A DNA stretch of 64,000 nt from positions 124,001 through 188,000 of the forward strand of contig URGJ01000001.1 of assembly GCA_900547445.1 (NCBI GenBank). Reading direction: 5' to 3'. The DNA is from an uncultured Oscillospiraceae bacterium. GTDB taxonomy: Bacteria > Bacillota > Clostridia > Oscillospirales > Acutalibacteraceae. Under the pieces are notes generated by a model. The model was not told the origin of the DNA and made no database searches. It saw nothing but the letters and a program-made list of their open reading frames with translations. The position numbers and the translations under genes are program-made. Numbering within the stretch: the stretch's first letter is position 1; each line of letters begins with the position of its first letter. Positions 1-7,380 of the stretch are shown here, piece after piece.

Positions 1-1493
1 GTCTGCGCCGCCTTTCTTATACTGTCCTTATAGGTGCTGTTGCCGCTGTTTATAAGGGAGCGGAACTGCGTGTTCGGCGCGTCAATTAAAAGGTACTGCC
101 CCTTAATGTACGCCTCAGAACCTTTAAGCACCCCAGCGATAAGCGGGCAGGAGGTTTTTAAAATACTCAAAACCTCACCCCAGCTTTGGACGGGCGTTAT
201 TTCACCACTCTGCGCGGGTCTTGCCGCGGTCTGCGCTTCCTCGGGCGGCTCGGGCAGGGGGATTTCCTCCTCGGGCTCGGGCGGTGACTGCCGACTCTCC
301 GTAACAGGCTGTTCCTTAATCGGCGTTTCCTTTACGGGTGCGGGTGTTACCCTTGCCGTGCCGTTTTCAAGGGCGCTTACCCTCCGCTCAAGCGAGGCGA
401 TATCAGAAGAAAGTGCGGGGTTACACAGCCTTATCACCGTCATTTCCATCTCACAGCGGCGGTTGCCGTTCTGCATAGCCGCGTTTGCCGACTGGAGCAG
501 GGAAAGGGTATACATTATATCCTTTATATCGTAATCCGCCGCCTGCTCTTCAAGCCTTTTAAGCCTTGCTTCAGAGCAGACAATAGGCTTTTTTTCGCCC
601 TTTACGGTTTTTATTATCATCAAATCGCGGTAATGCGAGGTAAGCTCGGACAAAAGACGCAACATATCCACCGAATTGCCGTAAAGCCTGTCTATAAGCA
701 TTAAAGCGCCCTCGGAGTCTTTTTCCTTAATGTAATCGGCAAGGGTTATCAGATAGTCGCCGCCCGCCATTCCGCAGACGCCCTCCACCGTTTGCTCGTC
801 AATATTTTTCCCCGCCGAGGCACATAGGTCTAATATCGAGAGCGCGTCCCTCATTCCGCCGTCCGCCGCCGCGGCGATAAGCGAAGCCGCGCCCTCTGTA
901 ACGCAAAGCCCCTCCTTATCTGCGATATACTGTATCCTCTCGCAGATTCTGTCCGCCTCAATCCTTCTAAAATCAAACCGCTGACAGCGTGAAAGAATCG
1001 TAGCGGGGAGCTTGTGCACCTCTGTAGTAGCAAGTATAAAAATCACGTGGGCGGGCGGCTCCTCAAGGGTTTTTAAAAGGGCGTTAAAGGCGCTGACGGT
1101 AAGCATATGCACCTCGTCTATAATATAGACGCGGTACTTTGAGGAGGCGGGGGCAAACGAAACCTGATCTCTAAGCTCCCTTATACTGTCAACGCTGTTG
1201 TTTGAGGCGGCGTCAATCTCGACAATATCGGTGTTCTCGCCGTTTGCGACCGAAAGACAGCTTTCGCACTTAAGGCAGGGGTCGCCGTCCTGCGGGTTTA
1301 AGCAGTTTACCGCCTTTGCTAAAATCTTAGCACAGCTTGTCTTGCCCGTTCCCCTTGTTCCCGTGAAAAGGTAGGCGTGCACGGTTTTGCCCGAAGCAAG
1401 CTCGTTTTTTAGCGTTTCGGTTATATGCTCCTGACCGACAACCTCCGAAAAGGTCTGCGGGCGGTATTTGCGGTAAAGCGCCTGATATGCCAT
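1..1493 (-). CDS. dnaX: DNA polymerase III subunit gamma/tau (3' end outside window)
   Basis: Clamp-loader ATPase subunit of the replicative polymerase. Read on the minus strand from ATG 1493-1491, preceded by a strong AAAGGAGGG site. The start MAYQALYRKYRP is typical of Firmicutes DnaX. It is followed by a Walker A GTRGTGKTS at about residues 45-53, a zinc-binding cysteine cluster (CLNPQ..C..CESC), a Walker B/DEVHML segment, and the SRCQRF sensor region. The distal part in the window is Pro/Glu-rich linker leading into the tau C-terminal domain. About 497 residues are visible with no stop, so the 3' end lies beyond base 1. It follows the SRP RNA gene on the same strand, the ffs-dnaX order usual in Firmicutes. 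The plus-strand reading frames overlying it are shadows. Confidence 0.96.
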   Translation of the reverse strand, partial: MAYQALYRKYRPQTFSEVVGQEHITETLKNELASGKTVHAYLFTGTRGTGKTSCAKILAKAVNCLNPQDGDPCLKCESCLSVANGENTDIVEIDAASNNSVDSIRELRDQVSFAPASSKYRVYIIDEVHMLTVSAFNALLKTLEEPPAHVIFILATTEVHKLPATILSRCQRFDFRRIEADRICERIQYIADKEGLCVTEGAASLIAAAADGGMRDALSILDLCASAGKNIDEQTVEGVCGMAGGDYLITLADYIKEKDSEGALMLIDRLYGNSVDMLRLLSELTSHYRDLMIIKTVKGEKKPIVCSEARLKRLEEQAADYDIKDIMYTLSLLQSANAAMQNGNRRCEMEMTVIRLCNPALSSDIASLERRVSALENGTARVTPAPVKETPIKEQPVTESRQSPPEPEEEIPLPEPPEEAQTAARPAQSGEITPVQSWGEVLSILKTSCPLIAGVLKGSEAYIKGQYLLIDAPNTQFRSLINSGNSTYKDSIRKAAQ

Positions 1494-1520
1494 AGTTACA
1501 CCCTCCTTTTTACAAAAATT

Positions 1521-1656
1521 GCGTATTTAAGTGTACGAATGAGCCGATTTACTGCGGCGCACGGGACAGACCGCTTAATGCTGCTCGGTTCCCCGCCTGA
1601 CATGGTTCGCAGCGCCCCGTCGCACAGGACCCGCCCATTCGCACACTTAAACACGC
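1521..1656 (-). ncRNA. ffs: Signal recognition particle RNA (small bacterial type)
   Basis: The minus strand carries the conserved SRP domain IV core GTCAGG-CGG-GGAA-CCG-AGCAGC (plus-strand positions about 1580-1601), a GGAA tetraloop closed by a CGG/CCG stem with the asymmetric AGCAGC side. The ends, 1633-1656 and 1521-1544, pair over 24 positions, with only G-U exceptions, forming the long helix. The RNA binds Ffh and FtsY for co-translational membrane targeting. It lies just upstream of dnaX on the same strand. The exact mature ends are inferred from the terminal helix. Confidence 0.93.
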
Positions 1657-1676
1657 AAGCTTGCTTGACAGAAGTT

Positions 1677-1705
1677 ATTTTATCACAAAAATAATCTTTT
1701 TACAA
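1677..1705 (-). promoter_or_regulatory. Promoter of the SRP RNA gene
   Basis: On the minus strand there is a -35 TTGTAA (1705-1700), 17 bp, and a TG-extended -10 TAAAAT (1682-1677). Predicted initiation near 1670 puts the start about 14 nt before the SRP terminal helix. A GCAAGCTTGC palindrome (1655-1664) lies between the two. Confidence 0.75.
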
Positions 1706-1723
1706 TACCAAACACATAAAATG

Positions 1724-1752
1724 TTGAAAAAAATTCATATTGTTGATATAAT
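1724..1752 (+). promoter_or_regulatory. Promoter of the 1788-3913 gene group
   Basis: TTGAAA (1724-1729), 17 bp, TATAAT (1747-1752). Transcription would start near 1759, about 30 nt before the first coding sequence. It is divergent from the ffs promoter. Confidence 0.8.
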
Positions 1753-1787
1753 TAGGTTGTATAGTAAGATAGAAAGGTGTGTCTTAT

Positions 1788-2462
1788 TTGAAAGGAATTA
1801 CCGTAAAGGAGCTTTTCGCCGAAAACGAAAGCTTGGGCTACTCGCTTTTAAAAACCGTAACCTATCCGTTTGAAGCGCTGAGCCTTATAAGCGATTATAT
1901 TAAAAAGATAGGTCCGACCCTTGATACTGATATTTACGAGCAGAAGGGCGAAAACATCTGGATTGCAAGGTCTGCTAAGGTTGCCCCCACCGCGAGCATA
2001 ACAGGCCCCTGTATTATCGGCGAGCGCACCGAGGTTCGCCACTGCGCCTTTATACGCGGCAGCGCCCTTGTCGGAAACGACTGCGTTGTGGGCAACTCGA
2101 CCGAGCTTAAAAACGTAATACTGATAGATACCGTTCAGGTCCCGCATTACAACTATGTAGGCGATTCGGTCTTGGGCTCGCATTCTCATATGGGCGCGGG
2201 GTCTATTACCTCTAATGTTAAGTCCGACAAAACCCTTGTCGTGATAAAATCGGGGGACGAGAGGTATGAAACAGGACTTAAAAAAATGGGGGCGGTTTTA
2301 GGCGACTTTGTAGAGGTCGGCTGCGGCTCGGTGCTTAATCCCGGTACGGTAATCGGGAAAAATACCAATGTTTATCCGCTTTCCTCGGTTAGGGGAGTTA
2401 TACCCGAAAACAGCATTTACAAAAAAGCGGGCGAGGTAGCAAAAAAGCGCTATGAGTATTGA
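1788..2462 (+). CDS. Left-handed beta-helix (hexapeptide repeat) protein, GlmU C-domain-like
   Basis: About 224 residues. The middle and C-terminal parts are rich in imperfect hexapeptides (for example IARSAKV, ITGPCIIG, IRGSALVG, VGDSVLGSHSHMGAG, VEVGCGSVLNPGTVIG), the left-handed beta-helix signature of acyl- and nucleotidyltransferases. The HSHMGAG segment resembles the acetyl-CoA region of GlmU, but no nucleotidyltransferase domain is present. I chose the TTG at 1788 because AGAAAGG (1771-1777) is 10 nt upstream; a GTG at 1779 would sit directly on that site. The gene overlaps the next by 11 bp. Substrate unknown; often annotated as a UDP-GlcNAc pyrophosphorylase-like protein, which the missing N-terminal domain does not support. 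Confidence 0.75.
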   Translation: MKGITVKELFAENESLGYSLLKTVTYPFEALSLISDYIKKIGPTLDTDIYEQKGENIWIARSAKVAPTASITGPCIIGERTEVRHCAFIRGSALVGNDCVVGNSTELKNVILIDTVQVPHYNYVGDSVLGSHSHMGAGSITSNVKSDKTLVVIKSGDERYETGLKKMGAVLGDFVEVGCGSVLNPGTVIGKNTNVYPLSSVRGVIPENSIYKKAGEVAKKRYEY

Positions 2463-2982
2463 AATATGGGATGTGCTCGATGAAAACGGAAACCCGACGG
2501 GCAAAACCGCTCTGCGCGGTCAGGGTATTTTAAAATCGGGAGAGTATCACCTTGTCGTGCATATATGGATTGTTTCAAGCTCCGGGCAGTTTTTAATCCA
2601 GCGCCGCGCGGACGATAAAAAGCTTATGCCCGGCGAATGGGCGGCGACGGGCGGAGCGGCGGTCTCGGGCGAGGATTCCTTTGCCGCCGCAAGTCGGGAG
2701 CTTTTTGAGGAATTGGGTATAAAATCCGACCGTAATAGCCTTAAAAAGCTTGAAAGAATCAAAAGGCGCAATTCGTTACTTGATGTTTGGGCTATTGTTT
2801 GTAATATTCCCGAAAACAAGCTTGTGCTTCAGCGCTCCGAAGTGGCGCAGGCGAAATGGGTATCTGAAAGAGAACTTCGTAAGATGATTGAAAACGGAAA
2901 TTTCCACAACTACGGCAAGGAATATTTCGACAGTATTTTTGAAAAAATCAAAAGCATAAGAGGTGCGGTTTATGAGTCTTAA
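2452..2982 (+). CDS. Nudix hydrolase
   Basis: 176 residues. It contains an exact Nudix box, G-x5-E-x7-RE-L-x-EE-x-G-I, at about residues 67-89 (GAAVSGE...SRELFEELGI), which binds the catalytic metal. The N-terminus (EIWDVLDENGNPTG) and the IQRR segment are typical of the IPP-isomerase-like/YfcD Nudix group, so an NDP-linked or isoprenoid-like diphosphate substrate is possible, but specificity cannot be read from sequence. The ATG is inside the previous gene (11-bp overlap), and its own end overlaps the next gene by 11 bp, suggesting translational coupling of all three. Confidence 0.85.
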   Translation: MSIEIWDVLDENGNPTGKTALRGQGILKSGEYHLVVHIWIVSSSGQFLIQRRADDKKLMPGEWAATGGAAVSGEDSFAAASRELFEELGIKSDRNSLKKLERIKRRNSLLDVWAIVCNIPENKLVLQRSEVAQAKWVSERELRKMIENGNFHNYGKEYFDSIFEKIKSIRGAVYES

Positions 2983-3913
2983 AACAGAGGGCGTTACCTG
3001 CGCAAGGTGTCACGCCTATCTTTTCGATGACGACGATATTGTTTACTGCCCCGTCTGCGGCGCTCCGCATCACAGGGACTGCTACAACGAGCTGGGTCAC
3101 TGTGCGCTCGAGGAATTTCACGGAACGGATAAGCAGTACGATAAAATTAAAGCCGCCGAGGAAACCGTTTCCGCTAGGGAGGCGGAAAGGGGGCATACGG
3201 GCGAAAACGCCGAGGGCAAAATTACCTGTCAGATGTGTCACGAAAGCTACGATTTTTCCCTTAACGCCTGTCCTAAGTGCGGCGCTCCGAATGTTGCAAA
3301 AGCGGGCGGAAGCTTTGCAAGCTTCGACTTTTTAGGCGGCGTACCAGCCGACTGCGACATCGGCGAGGGTGTGACCGCCGACGAGGCAAAGCGGATTGTT
3401 GCGGCGAATACGCCGCGGTATATTCCGAAATTTGCGGTTTTAAATAAAAAGAACCGCACCTCCTGGAACTGGATGGCGTTTTTCTTCCCCTGCGGTTGGA
3501 TGCTGTCGCGCAAGATGTACAAAAACGGAATTATCACAGGACTATTGACCGTTATAGCAACGCTTCTTTATCTTCCCCTAAGCAGCGCCGTATACAATTT
3601 GGGATTCGTCGGAAATGAAACCTATGCCGACATTGCAAACAATATTTTTGCCCATATTTCGGATATCGGAGTGGGAGTAATAATTTTCGCTATGCTCGGA
3701 TTTATTTTTAATATAGCAATCCGCGTTGTTTCGGCGATTTTCGGGGATTATCTCTATAAAGGCTATACTATAACCACCGTTAAAAAAATCCGCGCCGAAA
3801 GCGAGGATATGGATTACGACTACCGAAAAAAAGGCGGAGTAAACATATTTCTGTTTCTTATCGGGGTTATGGCGGTTCAGTATCTGCCCGCGATAATAGC
3901 TATGTTTATATAG
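2972..3913 (+). CDS. RING-like/zinc-ribbon membrane protein with DUF2628 domain
   Basis: About 313 residues from ATG 2972, which has an AAGAGG site 8 nt upstream; an in-frame GTG at 2963 lies on that site. The first 50 residues hold C-x2-C, C-x2-C, then HHRDC and a further Cys, a prokaryotic RING-finger pattern (Prok-RING_1-like). A second zinc ribbon (CQMC...CPKC) lies near residue 90. The C-terminal half begins with an SWNWMAFFFP...RKMYK motif and three to four hydrophobic segments, the DUF2628 membrane module. Paralogous in its second half to the gene at 4201. Function unknown; it probably sits in the membrane with a cytoplasmic zinc-binding head. Confidence 0.8.
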   Translation: MSLKTEGVTCARCHAYLFDDDDIVYCPVCGAPHHRDCYNELGHCALEEFHGTDKQYDKIKAAEETVSAREAERGHTGENAEGKITCQMCHESYDFSLNACPKCGAPNVAKAGGSFASFDFLGGVPADCDIGEGVTADEAKRIVAANTPRYIPKFAVLNKKNRTSWNWMAFFFPCGWMLSRKMYKNGIITGLLTVIATLLYLPLSSAVYNLGFVGNETYADIANNIFAHISDIGVGVIIFAMLGFIFNIAIRVVSAIFGDYLYKGYTITTVKKIRAESEDMDYDYRKKGGVNIFLFLIGVMAVQYLPAIIAMFI

Positions 3914-4187
3914 GCTGACGGGAGTCGAACCAGTTACGGTTTGTGTCACCGCCTTTTCTCGTCGGCTTTGCACTCATTTTTGAAATACGCAGAGTATTCC
4001 TGCAAATTCGTGGCTTCGCCGAACGAAAAAAGGCGGAGACACAAACTCTTCAACCTGCCATTTAGAAGAATTTTGATTCGGGCGAAGTCGAAGAACGTGG
4101 CAATACTGGCGTATTGCAAGTGATGAGACAAGTACGAACAAAATTATTCAAATGTCAGGCGTGACGGGTTCGACTCCCGTCAGCCTA
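3911..4187. repeat. 277-bp inverted-repeat structured element (MITE-like)
   Basis: The ends, 3911-3931 and 4167-4187, are perfect 21-bp inverted copies (TAGGCTGACGGGAGTCGAACC and its complement). Inside, a second inverted pair, 3939-3957 with 4027-4045, matches at 18 of 19 positions. A GCAATAC-TGGC-GTATTGC hairpin lies near 4100. The inner end of the terminal repeat contains GGTTCGACTCC, the T-arm sequence of tRNAs. The left end includes the TAG stop of the upstream gene, and the right end abuts the Shine-Dalgarno of the downstream gene. Two antiparallel short reading frames inside (about 60 residues each) have no ribosome sites and look non-coding. I interpret it as a dispersed mobile or structured repeat; copy number is not checkable here. 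Confidence 0.6.
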
Positions 4188-4200
4188 GGGAGGAATAAGT

Positions 4201-5097
4201 ATGGATAAAAAAATTTGCTCTGAATGCGGAGTGGCAAACGAAAGCGAATATATTTACTGCAAAAACTGCGGCGCGCCCCTTACAAAGCCCGCCACTCAGC
4301 AGGAGCCCGAGTTTATCGGAAACATGGCGCAAAATACAGGTGACGCGCAAAGCAGCTTCGGCGAAGGCTCAGGTCAGGGCGCATATGACGGCGGTTATAC
4401 CCCGCCCCAATACGGCGCGCAGGGTTACGGCACAGGGCAGTATTCGCCGTATAGTACCTACACGTCTTATGCGATAGACGGTATTCCCGCCGAAGATGTC
4501 GCTTTCTTTGTGGGCAAAAAGTCAGCGGAAATAATGCCTAAATTCATGAAGATGGAAATCACCCATACAAAGGTGTCATGGTGCTGGCCCGCAGCGATTT
4601 TAGGCTTTATTTTCGGTCCGCTCGGTGCGGCGCTGTGGTTTTTCTACCGAAAGATGTATAAAATCGCGCTTATACTCCTTGCCGCGGGAACGGTGCTCAC
4701 CTTCACAACCGCCGCACTTACCTACGATACAAATTCCCAAAGCATAAGCGGTATTTTTGAATCGATAACCGAGGGGGACACCGACGCCTTGATTGACGCC
4801 ATTGAAAATGCGGGGAGCGGCAAAACCGCCCGAGATGTTTTAGCCTCGGGGCTTGATAATCTTGCAAGCCTTGCGGTCTGCGTGCTCTCGGGTCTATTCG
4901 GATTTTACGCATATAAAAACCACTGTGTTAAAACGATAAAGAGATTCCTGCAGAATGGAATCGATCAAAGATATTACCGGATGGGACTCGCCTCATTAGG
5001 TGGGGTCGCGGGCGGTATGCTCGCGGTAGGCATAATATCAATGATAGTTATTCAGAATATCGCGTCTGCAATTACCGTAATGCTTTCGCTGATATAA
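4201..5097 (+). CDS. Zinc-ribbon membrane protein with DUF2628 domain
   Basis: 298 residues. The N-terminus is a four-cysteine zinc ribbon (CSEC...CKNC). It is followed by a Gly/Tyr/Gln-rich low-complexity linker (residues about 45-95) and then a DUF2628-like membrane domain with the SWCWPA...FYRKMYK motif and three or four transmembrane segments. ATG 4201 has AGGGAGG 7 nt upstream, starting right at the edge of the inverted-repeat element. The membrane part is clearly related to that of the gene ending at 3913, so the two are a diverged tandem pair. No enzymatic motif seen; role unknown. Confidence 0.78.
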   Translation: MDKKICSECGVANESEYIYCKNCGAPLTKPATQQEPEFIGNMAQNTGDAQSSFGEGSGQGAYDGGYTPPQYGAQGYGTGQYSPYSTYTSYAIDGIPAEDVAFFVGKKSAEIMPKFMKMEITHTKVSWCWPAAILGFIFGPLGAALWFFYRKMYKIALILLAAGTVLTFTTAALTYDTNSQSISGIFESITEGDTDALIDAIENAGSGKTARDVLASGLDNLASLAVCVLSGLFGFYAYKNHCVKTIKRFLQNGIDQRYYRMGLASLGGVAGGMLAVGIISMIVIQNIASAITVMLSLI

Positions 5098-5121
5098 AAT
5101 AAATAAAAAAGAGGAAAAGTT

Positions 5122-5991
5122 ATGAAAATCAAAAAGGCAATTATCCCCGCAGCGGGGCTGGGCACAAGAGTACTTCCCGCCTCAAAGGCGCTCCCAAAGG
5201 AGATGCTACCCATTGTGGATAAGCCCGCAATACAGTATATCGTCGAAGAGGCGGTAAGGGCGGGAATCACCGATATTCTCATAATAACCAACCGCGGCAA
5301 GGGGGTTATCGAGGATCATTTCGACCATTCGGTAGAGCTTGAGGCAATGTTAGAAAGGCGCGGCAACACTCAAATGCTTGAAGCGCTTAACAAGGTTGCA
5401 AATCTCGCTAACATTTACTATATACGCCAAAAGGAAACAAGGGGTCTCGGCGACGCGGTGCTTCGCGCTAAAGAGTTTGTTGGCGGAGAGCCGTTTGCCG
5501 TACTTTACGGCGACGACGTTATAGTAGGCGACCCGCCCGCCATTGGCGAGCTGTGCGAGGCTTATGAAAAATACGGAAAAAGCGTTGTCGGCATAAAAGA
5601 GGTTTCGGATGAGTTGATCGTTAAATACAGCTCCTTAAAGCTCGAGCAGCTTGACAGCAAGAATTACGCGGTCAGCGACATGATTGAAAAGCCCAGCCTT
5701 GAGACTAAGTTTTCCAACTACTCTATTCTCGGCCGCTGTGTGCTGGACAACGAGATTTTCAGTATTTTAGAACATACTCCTTTAGGCGTGGGCGGAGAGC
5801 TTCAGCTGACCGACGCTATGCGCGAGCTCGCGGTAAAATACGGTATGATAGGCGTGGATTTCAGCGGCGTGCGCTATGATATGGGCAACAAATTCGGCAT
5901 TTTAAAGGCTAATATTGAGGTTGGTCTCAACCACCCCGAAATTAAGGAAGAGCTCAGAGAATACTTAAAGGAGCTTGCGAAAACGCTGTGA
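5122..5991 (+). CDS. galU: UTP--glucose-1-phosphate uridylyltransferase
   Basis: 289 residues. Makes UDP-glucose from UTP and glucose-1-phosphate for galactose metabolism, glycolipids and exopolysaccharide. The N-terminus KAIIPAAGLGTRVLPASKALPKEM is the nucleotide-binding signature of bacterial GalU, followed by DKPAIQYIVEEA and the AVLYGDD metal-binding region. Length is usual for the family. GAGGAAAAG precedes ATG 5122. The next gene overlaps by 4 bp (GTGA). The galT gene at 27.4 kb is the functional partner in the Leloir pathway, but is unlinked here. Confidence 0.95.
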   Translation: MKIKKAIIPAAGLGTRVLPASKALPKEMLPIVDKPAIQYIVEEAVRAGITDILIITNRGKGVIEDHFDHSVELEAMLERRGNTQMLEALNKVANLANIYYIRQKETRGLGDAVLRAKEFVGGEPFAVLYGDDVIVGDPPAIGELCEAYEKYGKSVVGIKEVSDELIVKYSSLKLEQLDSKNYAVSDMIEKPSLETKFSNYSILGRCVLDNEIFSILEHTPLGVGGELQLTDAMRELAVKYGMIGVDFSGVRYDMGNKFGILKANIEVGLNHPEIKEELREYLKELAKTL

Positions 5992-6668
5992 CGGTCTATA
6001 CCTCTTTGCTTCTCGACCTTGACGACACATTGCTTGATTTTAAGGCGGCAGAGACTCAGGCGATACGCGGTGTGCTTGAAAACAACTCCCTGCCTTCAAA
6101 CGACGAAGCCGTGCAAACATATTCGAGAATTAACAAAAGCTTTTGGGAAAGCTTTGAGCGGGGAGAAATACCGAAAAGCGCCATATTTACAGGACGTTTC
6201 AAAAGGCTTTTAGAAATTTTCGGTCGTGAGGGGGACCCCGCCGCACTCTCCGCGGAGTACGGCAATGCACTTGCCGCAGGGTATTTTACGGTTGAGGGCG
6301 CTTTCGAAATCCTCGATTATCTTCGGCAGAAAGGCTATAGGCTCTACGCTGCAACAAACGGGCTTTCCGCCACTCAAAACCGCCGAATAAAAGGCTCGGG
6401 GCTTGCGCCCTATTTTGACAGGGTTTTTGTCTCTGAGGATTCAGGATATCAAAAGCCCGAAAAGGAATATTACGATTATATTATTTCGCGGATTCCCGAA
6501 AAGGACAGACGAAAAATACTGATTGTGGGCGACAGCCAGAGCTCCGATATTTTGGGAGGAATAAACGCAGGTATAGATACCTGCTGGTACAATCCCCAGG
6601 GACTTAAGGCAAAATACCCCTCAAAATATGAAATTTTTTCCCTTATGGATCTTAAAAACATTTTGTAA
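5988..6668 (+). CDS. YjjG-family HAD nucleotidase (noncanonical pyrimidine nucleotidase-like)
   Basis: 226 residues starting at GTG 5988, overlapping galU by 4 bp. It has the HAD motifs LDLDDTLLDF (motif I nucleophile Asp), AATNG (motif II), the Lys in YQKPEKEY (motif III) and VGDSQSSDI (motif IV). Size and order match the YjjG/YfnB family, which dephosphorylates nucleoside monophosphates including noncanonical pyrimidines. The substrate is inferred from family membership only. A terminator-like hairpin follows at 6678 or, after the hairpin array, at 6938. Confidence 0.85.
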   Translation: MTVYTSLLLDLDDTLLDFKAAETQAIRGVLENNSLPSNDEAVQTYSRINKSFWESFERGEIPKSAIFTGRFKRLLEIFGREGDPAALSAEYGNALAAGYFTVEGAFEILDYLRQKGYRLYAATNGLSATQNRRIKGSGLAPYFDRVFVSEDSGYQKPEKEYYDYIISRIPEKDRRKILIVGDSQSSDILGGINAGIDTCWYNPQGLKAKYPSKYEIFSLMDLKNIL

Positions 6669-6677
6669 CCGTATGAA

Positions 6678-6968
6678 AACTCGGAGCATAAATTTATGCC
6701 CCGAGTTGAGAGTGTCGACAAAGTTGCCACTCTCTTGGCGGGAATGCCGCTCGTCGAAAATCCAAAGGATTTTCGGACTGCGCTCTACTCCCGCCAATAC
6801 CACCCACGTGCCCTTGAAAACCGCTAATTAAGCGGTTTTCGCTTACAAGGAGTTTTTCTGCCGCACATGTCAGCAGAAAAACAAAAATGCGGCTGACCGC
6901 CGCCGAACATTGAAAATACAGGTTTTTCGACAGACTGACTCGGAGCATAACTTTATGCCCCGAGTTTT
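6678..6968. repeat. Array of six stem-loops bracketed by a duplicated terminator hairpin
   Basis: Two near-identical hairpins, 6678-6707 and 6938-6966 (arms ACTCGGAGCATAA and TTATGCCCCGAGT), bracket about 230 bp. This inner part itself consists of hairpins: GAGAGTG/CACTCTC (6708-6734), TTGGCGGGA/TCCCGCCAA (6735-6797) enclosing CGAAAATCC/GGATTTTCG (6755-6775), GAAAACCGCT/AGCGGTTTTC (6816-6840) and TTTTTCTGC/GCAGAAAAA (6853-6881). Small reading frames on both strands look incidental. The arrangement suggests an inserted structured repeat that duplicated the terminator, or tandem REP-like palindromes. Confidence 0.6.
6938..6968 (+). terminator. Terminator after the galU/HAD genes
   Basis: A stem ACTCGG.GCATAA with loop CT and a four-T tail, 29-nt hairpin. 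The proximal copy at 6678-6707 lacks the T tract, so this distal one is the better intrinsic terminator. Confidence 0.6.
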
Positions 6969-7068
6969 CATTATTAAACGCGCAGAGATATCATAAACTG
7001 TGCTTATGAAAAATGCAATGAAAAAGAAATAAAGAATTCTAAAAAAATACCGCAGTATATACCTTGGT

Positions 7069-7135
7069 AATTAAAATAGCGCATATTCGGGATAAAGACC
7101 GCGGTGAAACCTACGGAGAACGTCTTATTTTAATT
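7069..7135 (+). other. Unidentified structured RNA-like motif
   Basis: AATTAAAATA (7069-7078) and TATTTTAATT (7126-7135) pair perfectly and enclose 47 nt, within which CCG-C-GGT-GAA-ACC-TA-CGG (about 7099-7116) makes a second hairpin. It does not match any riboswitch consensus I can recall. The strand is not certain. No gene follows directly on the plus strand. The rest of 6969-7330 shows only the orphan promoter at 7191. Confidence 0.3.
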
Positions 7136-7190
7136 TTGAAAATGAATAGCTATTATATAAAATATACATATACTGTTAACAATAATTTAC

Positions 7191-7219
7191 TTGACATTTT
7201 TCGACAGCATTAATAAAAT
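7191..7219 (+). promoter_or_regulatory. Strong orphan promoter
   Basis: TTGACA (7191-7196), 17 bp, TAAAAT (7214-7219). The nearest plus-strand gene begins at 7530, beyond an antisense tRNA, so either a long leader or a small RNA starts near 7226. Confidence 0.55.
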
Positions 7220-7332
7220 AATAGTGAAATATGTAACAAGTTCGGTTATAACCCGAAAAACCCCGCATATGTTTGACTAACGCTACGAACAGCTGACAAC
7301 TAAAAGCCGACAATAACTCCGAATTTAAAAGC

Positions 7333-7378
7333 AAAAAATAAGCGCCTCAAATACGCAGACTGCGTATCGGGGCACTTG
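7333..7378 (-). terminator. Terminator of tRNA-Thr
   Basis: On the minus strand, a long stem (AAGTGCCCCGATACGCA against TGCGTATTTGAGGCGCTT) is followed by a six-T run (7338-7333), directly downstream of the tRNA CCA end. Confidence 0.8.
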
Positions 7379-7380
7379 GT

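Noticed and set aside
34..534. Plus-strand reading frame of 166 residues at the window start
   Set aside because: Lies over dnaX, which has clear motifs on the minus strand; the product is Ser/Gly-rich with no ribosome site.
1779..1781. GTG start for the beta-helix protein
   Set aside because: It lies one base from the AGAAAGG site; the TTG at 1788 has normal spacing.
3941..4131. Two antiparallel 60-residue reading frames within the inverted-repeat element
   Set aside because: No Shine-Dalgarno, no plausible fold; they arise from the structured repeat, and homologous hypothetical proteins would only reflect repeat copies.
3911..4187. Possible tmRNA or tRNA gene, because of T-arm-like GGTTCGACTCC
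   Set aside because: No D-arm, no anticodon arm, no tag reading frame, and the T-arm motif is present in both inverted ends.
6621..6948. Several short reading frames in the hairpin array
   Set aside because: Overlap on both strands, no ribosome sites, and the sequence is explained by inverted repeats.
7069..7135. c-di-GMP, THF, preQ1, fluoride or TPP riboswitch
   Set aside because: The core sequence does not match the conserved residues of any of these, and no suitable gene follows.
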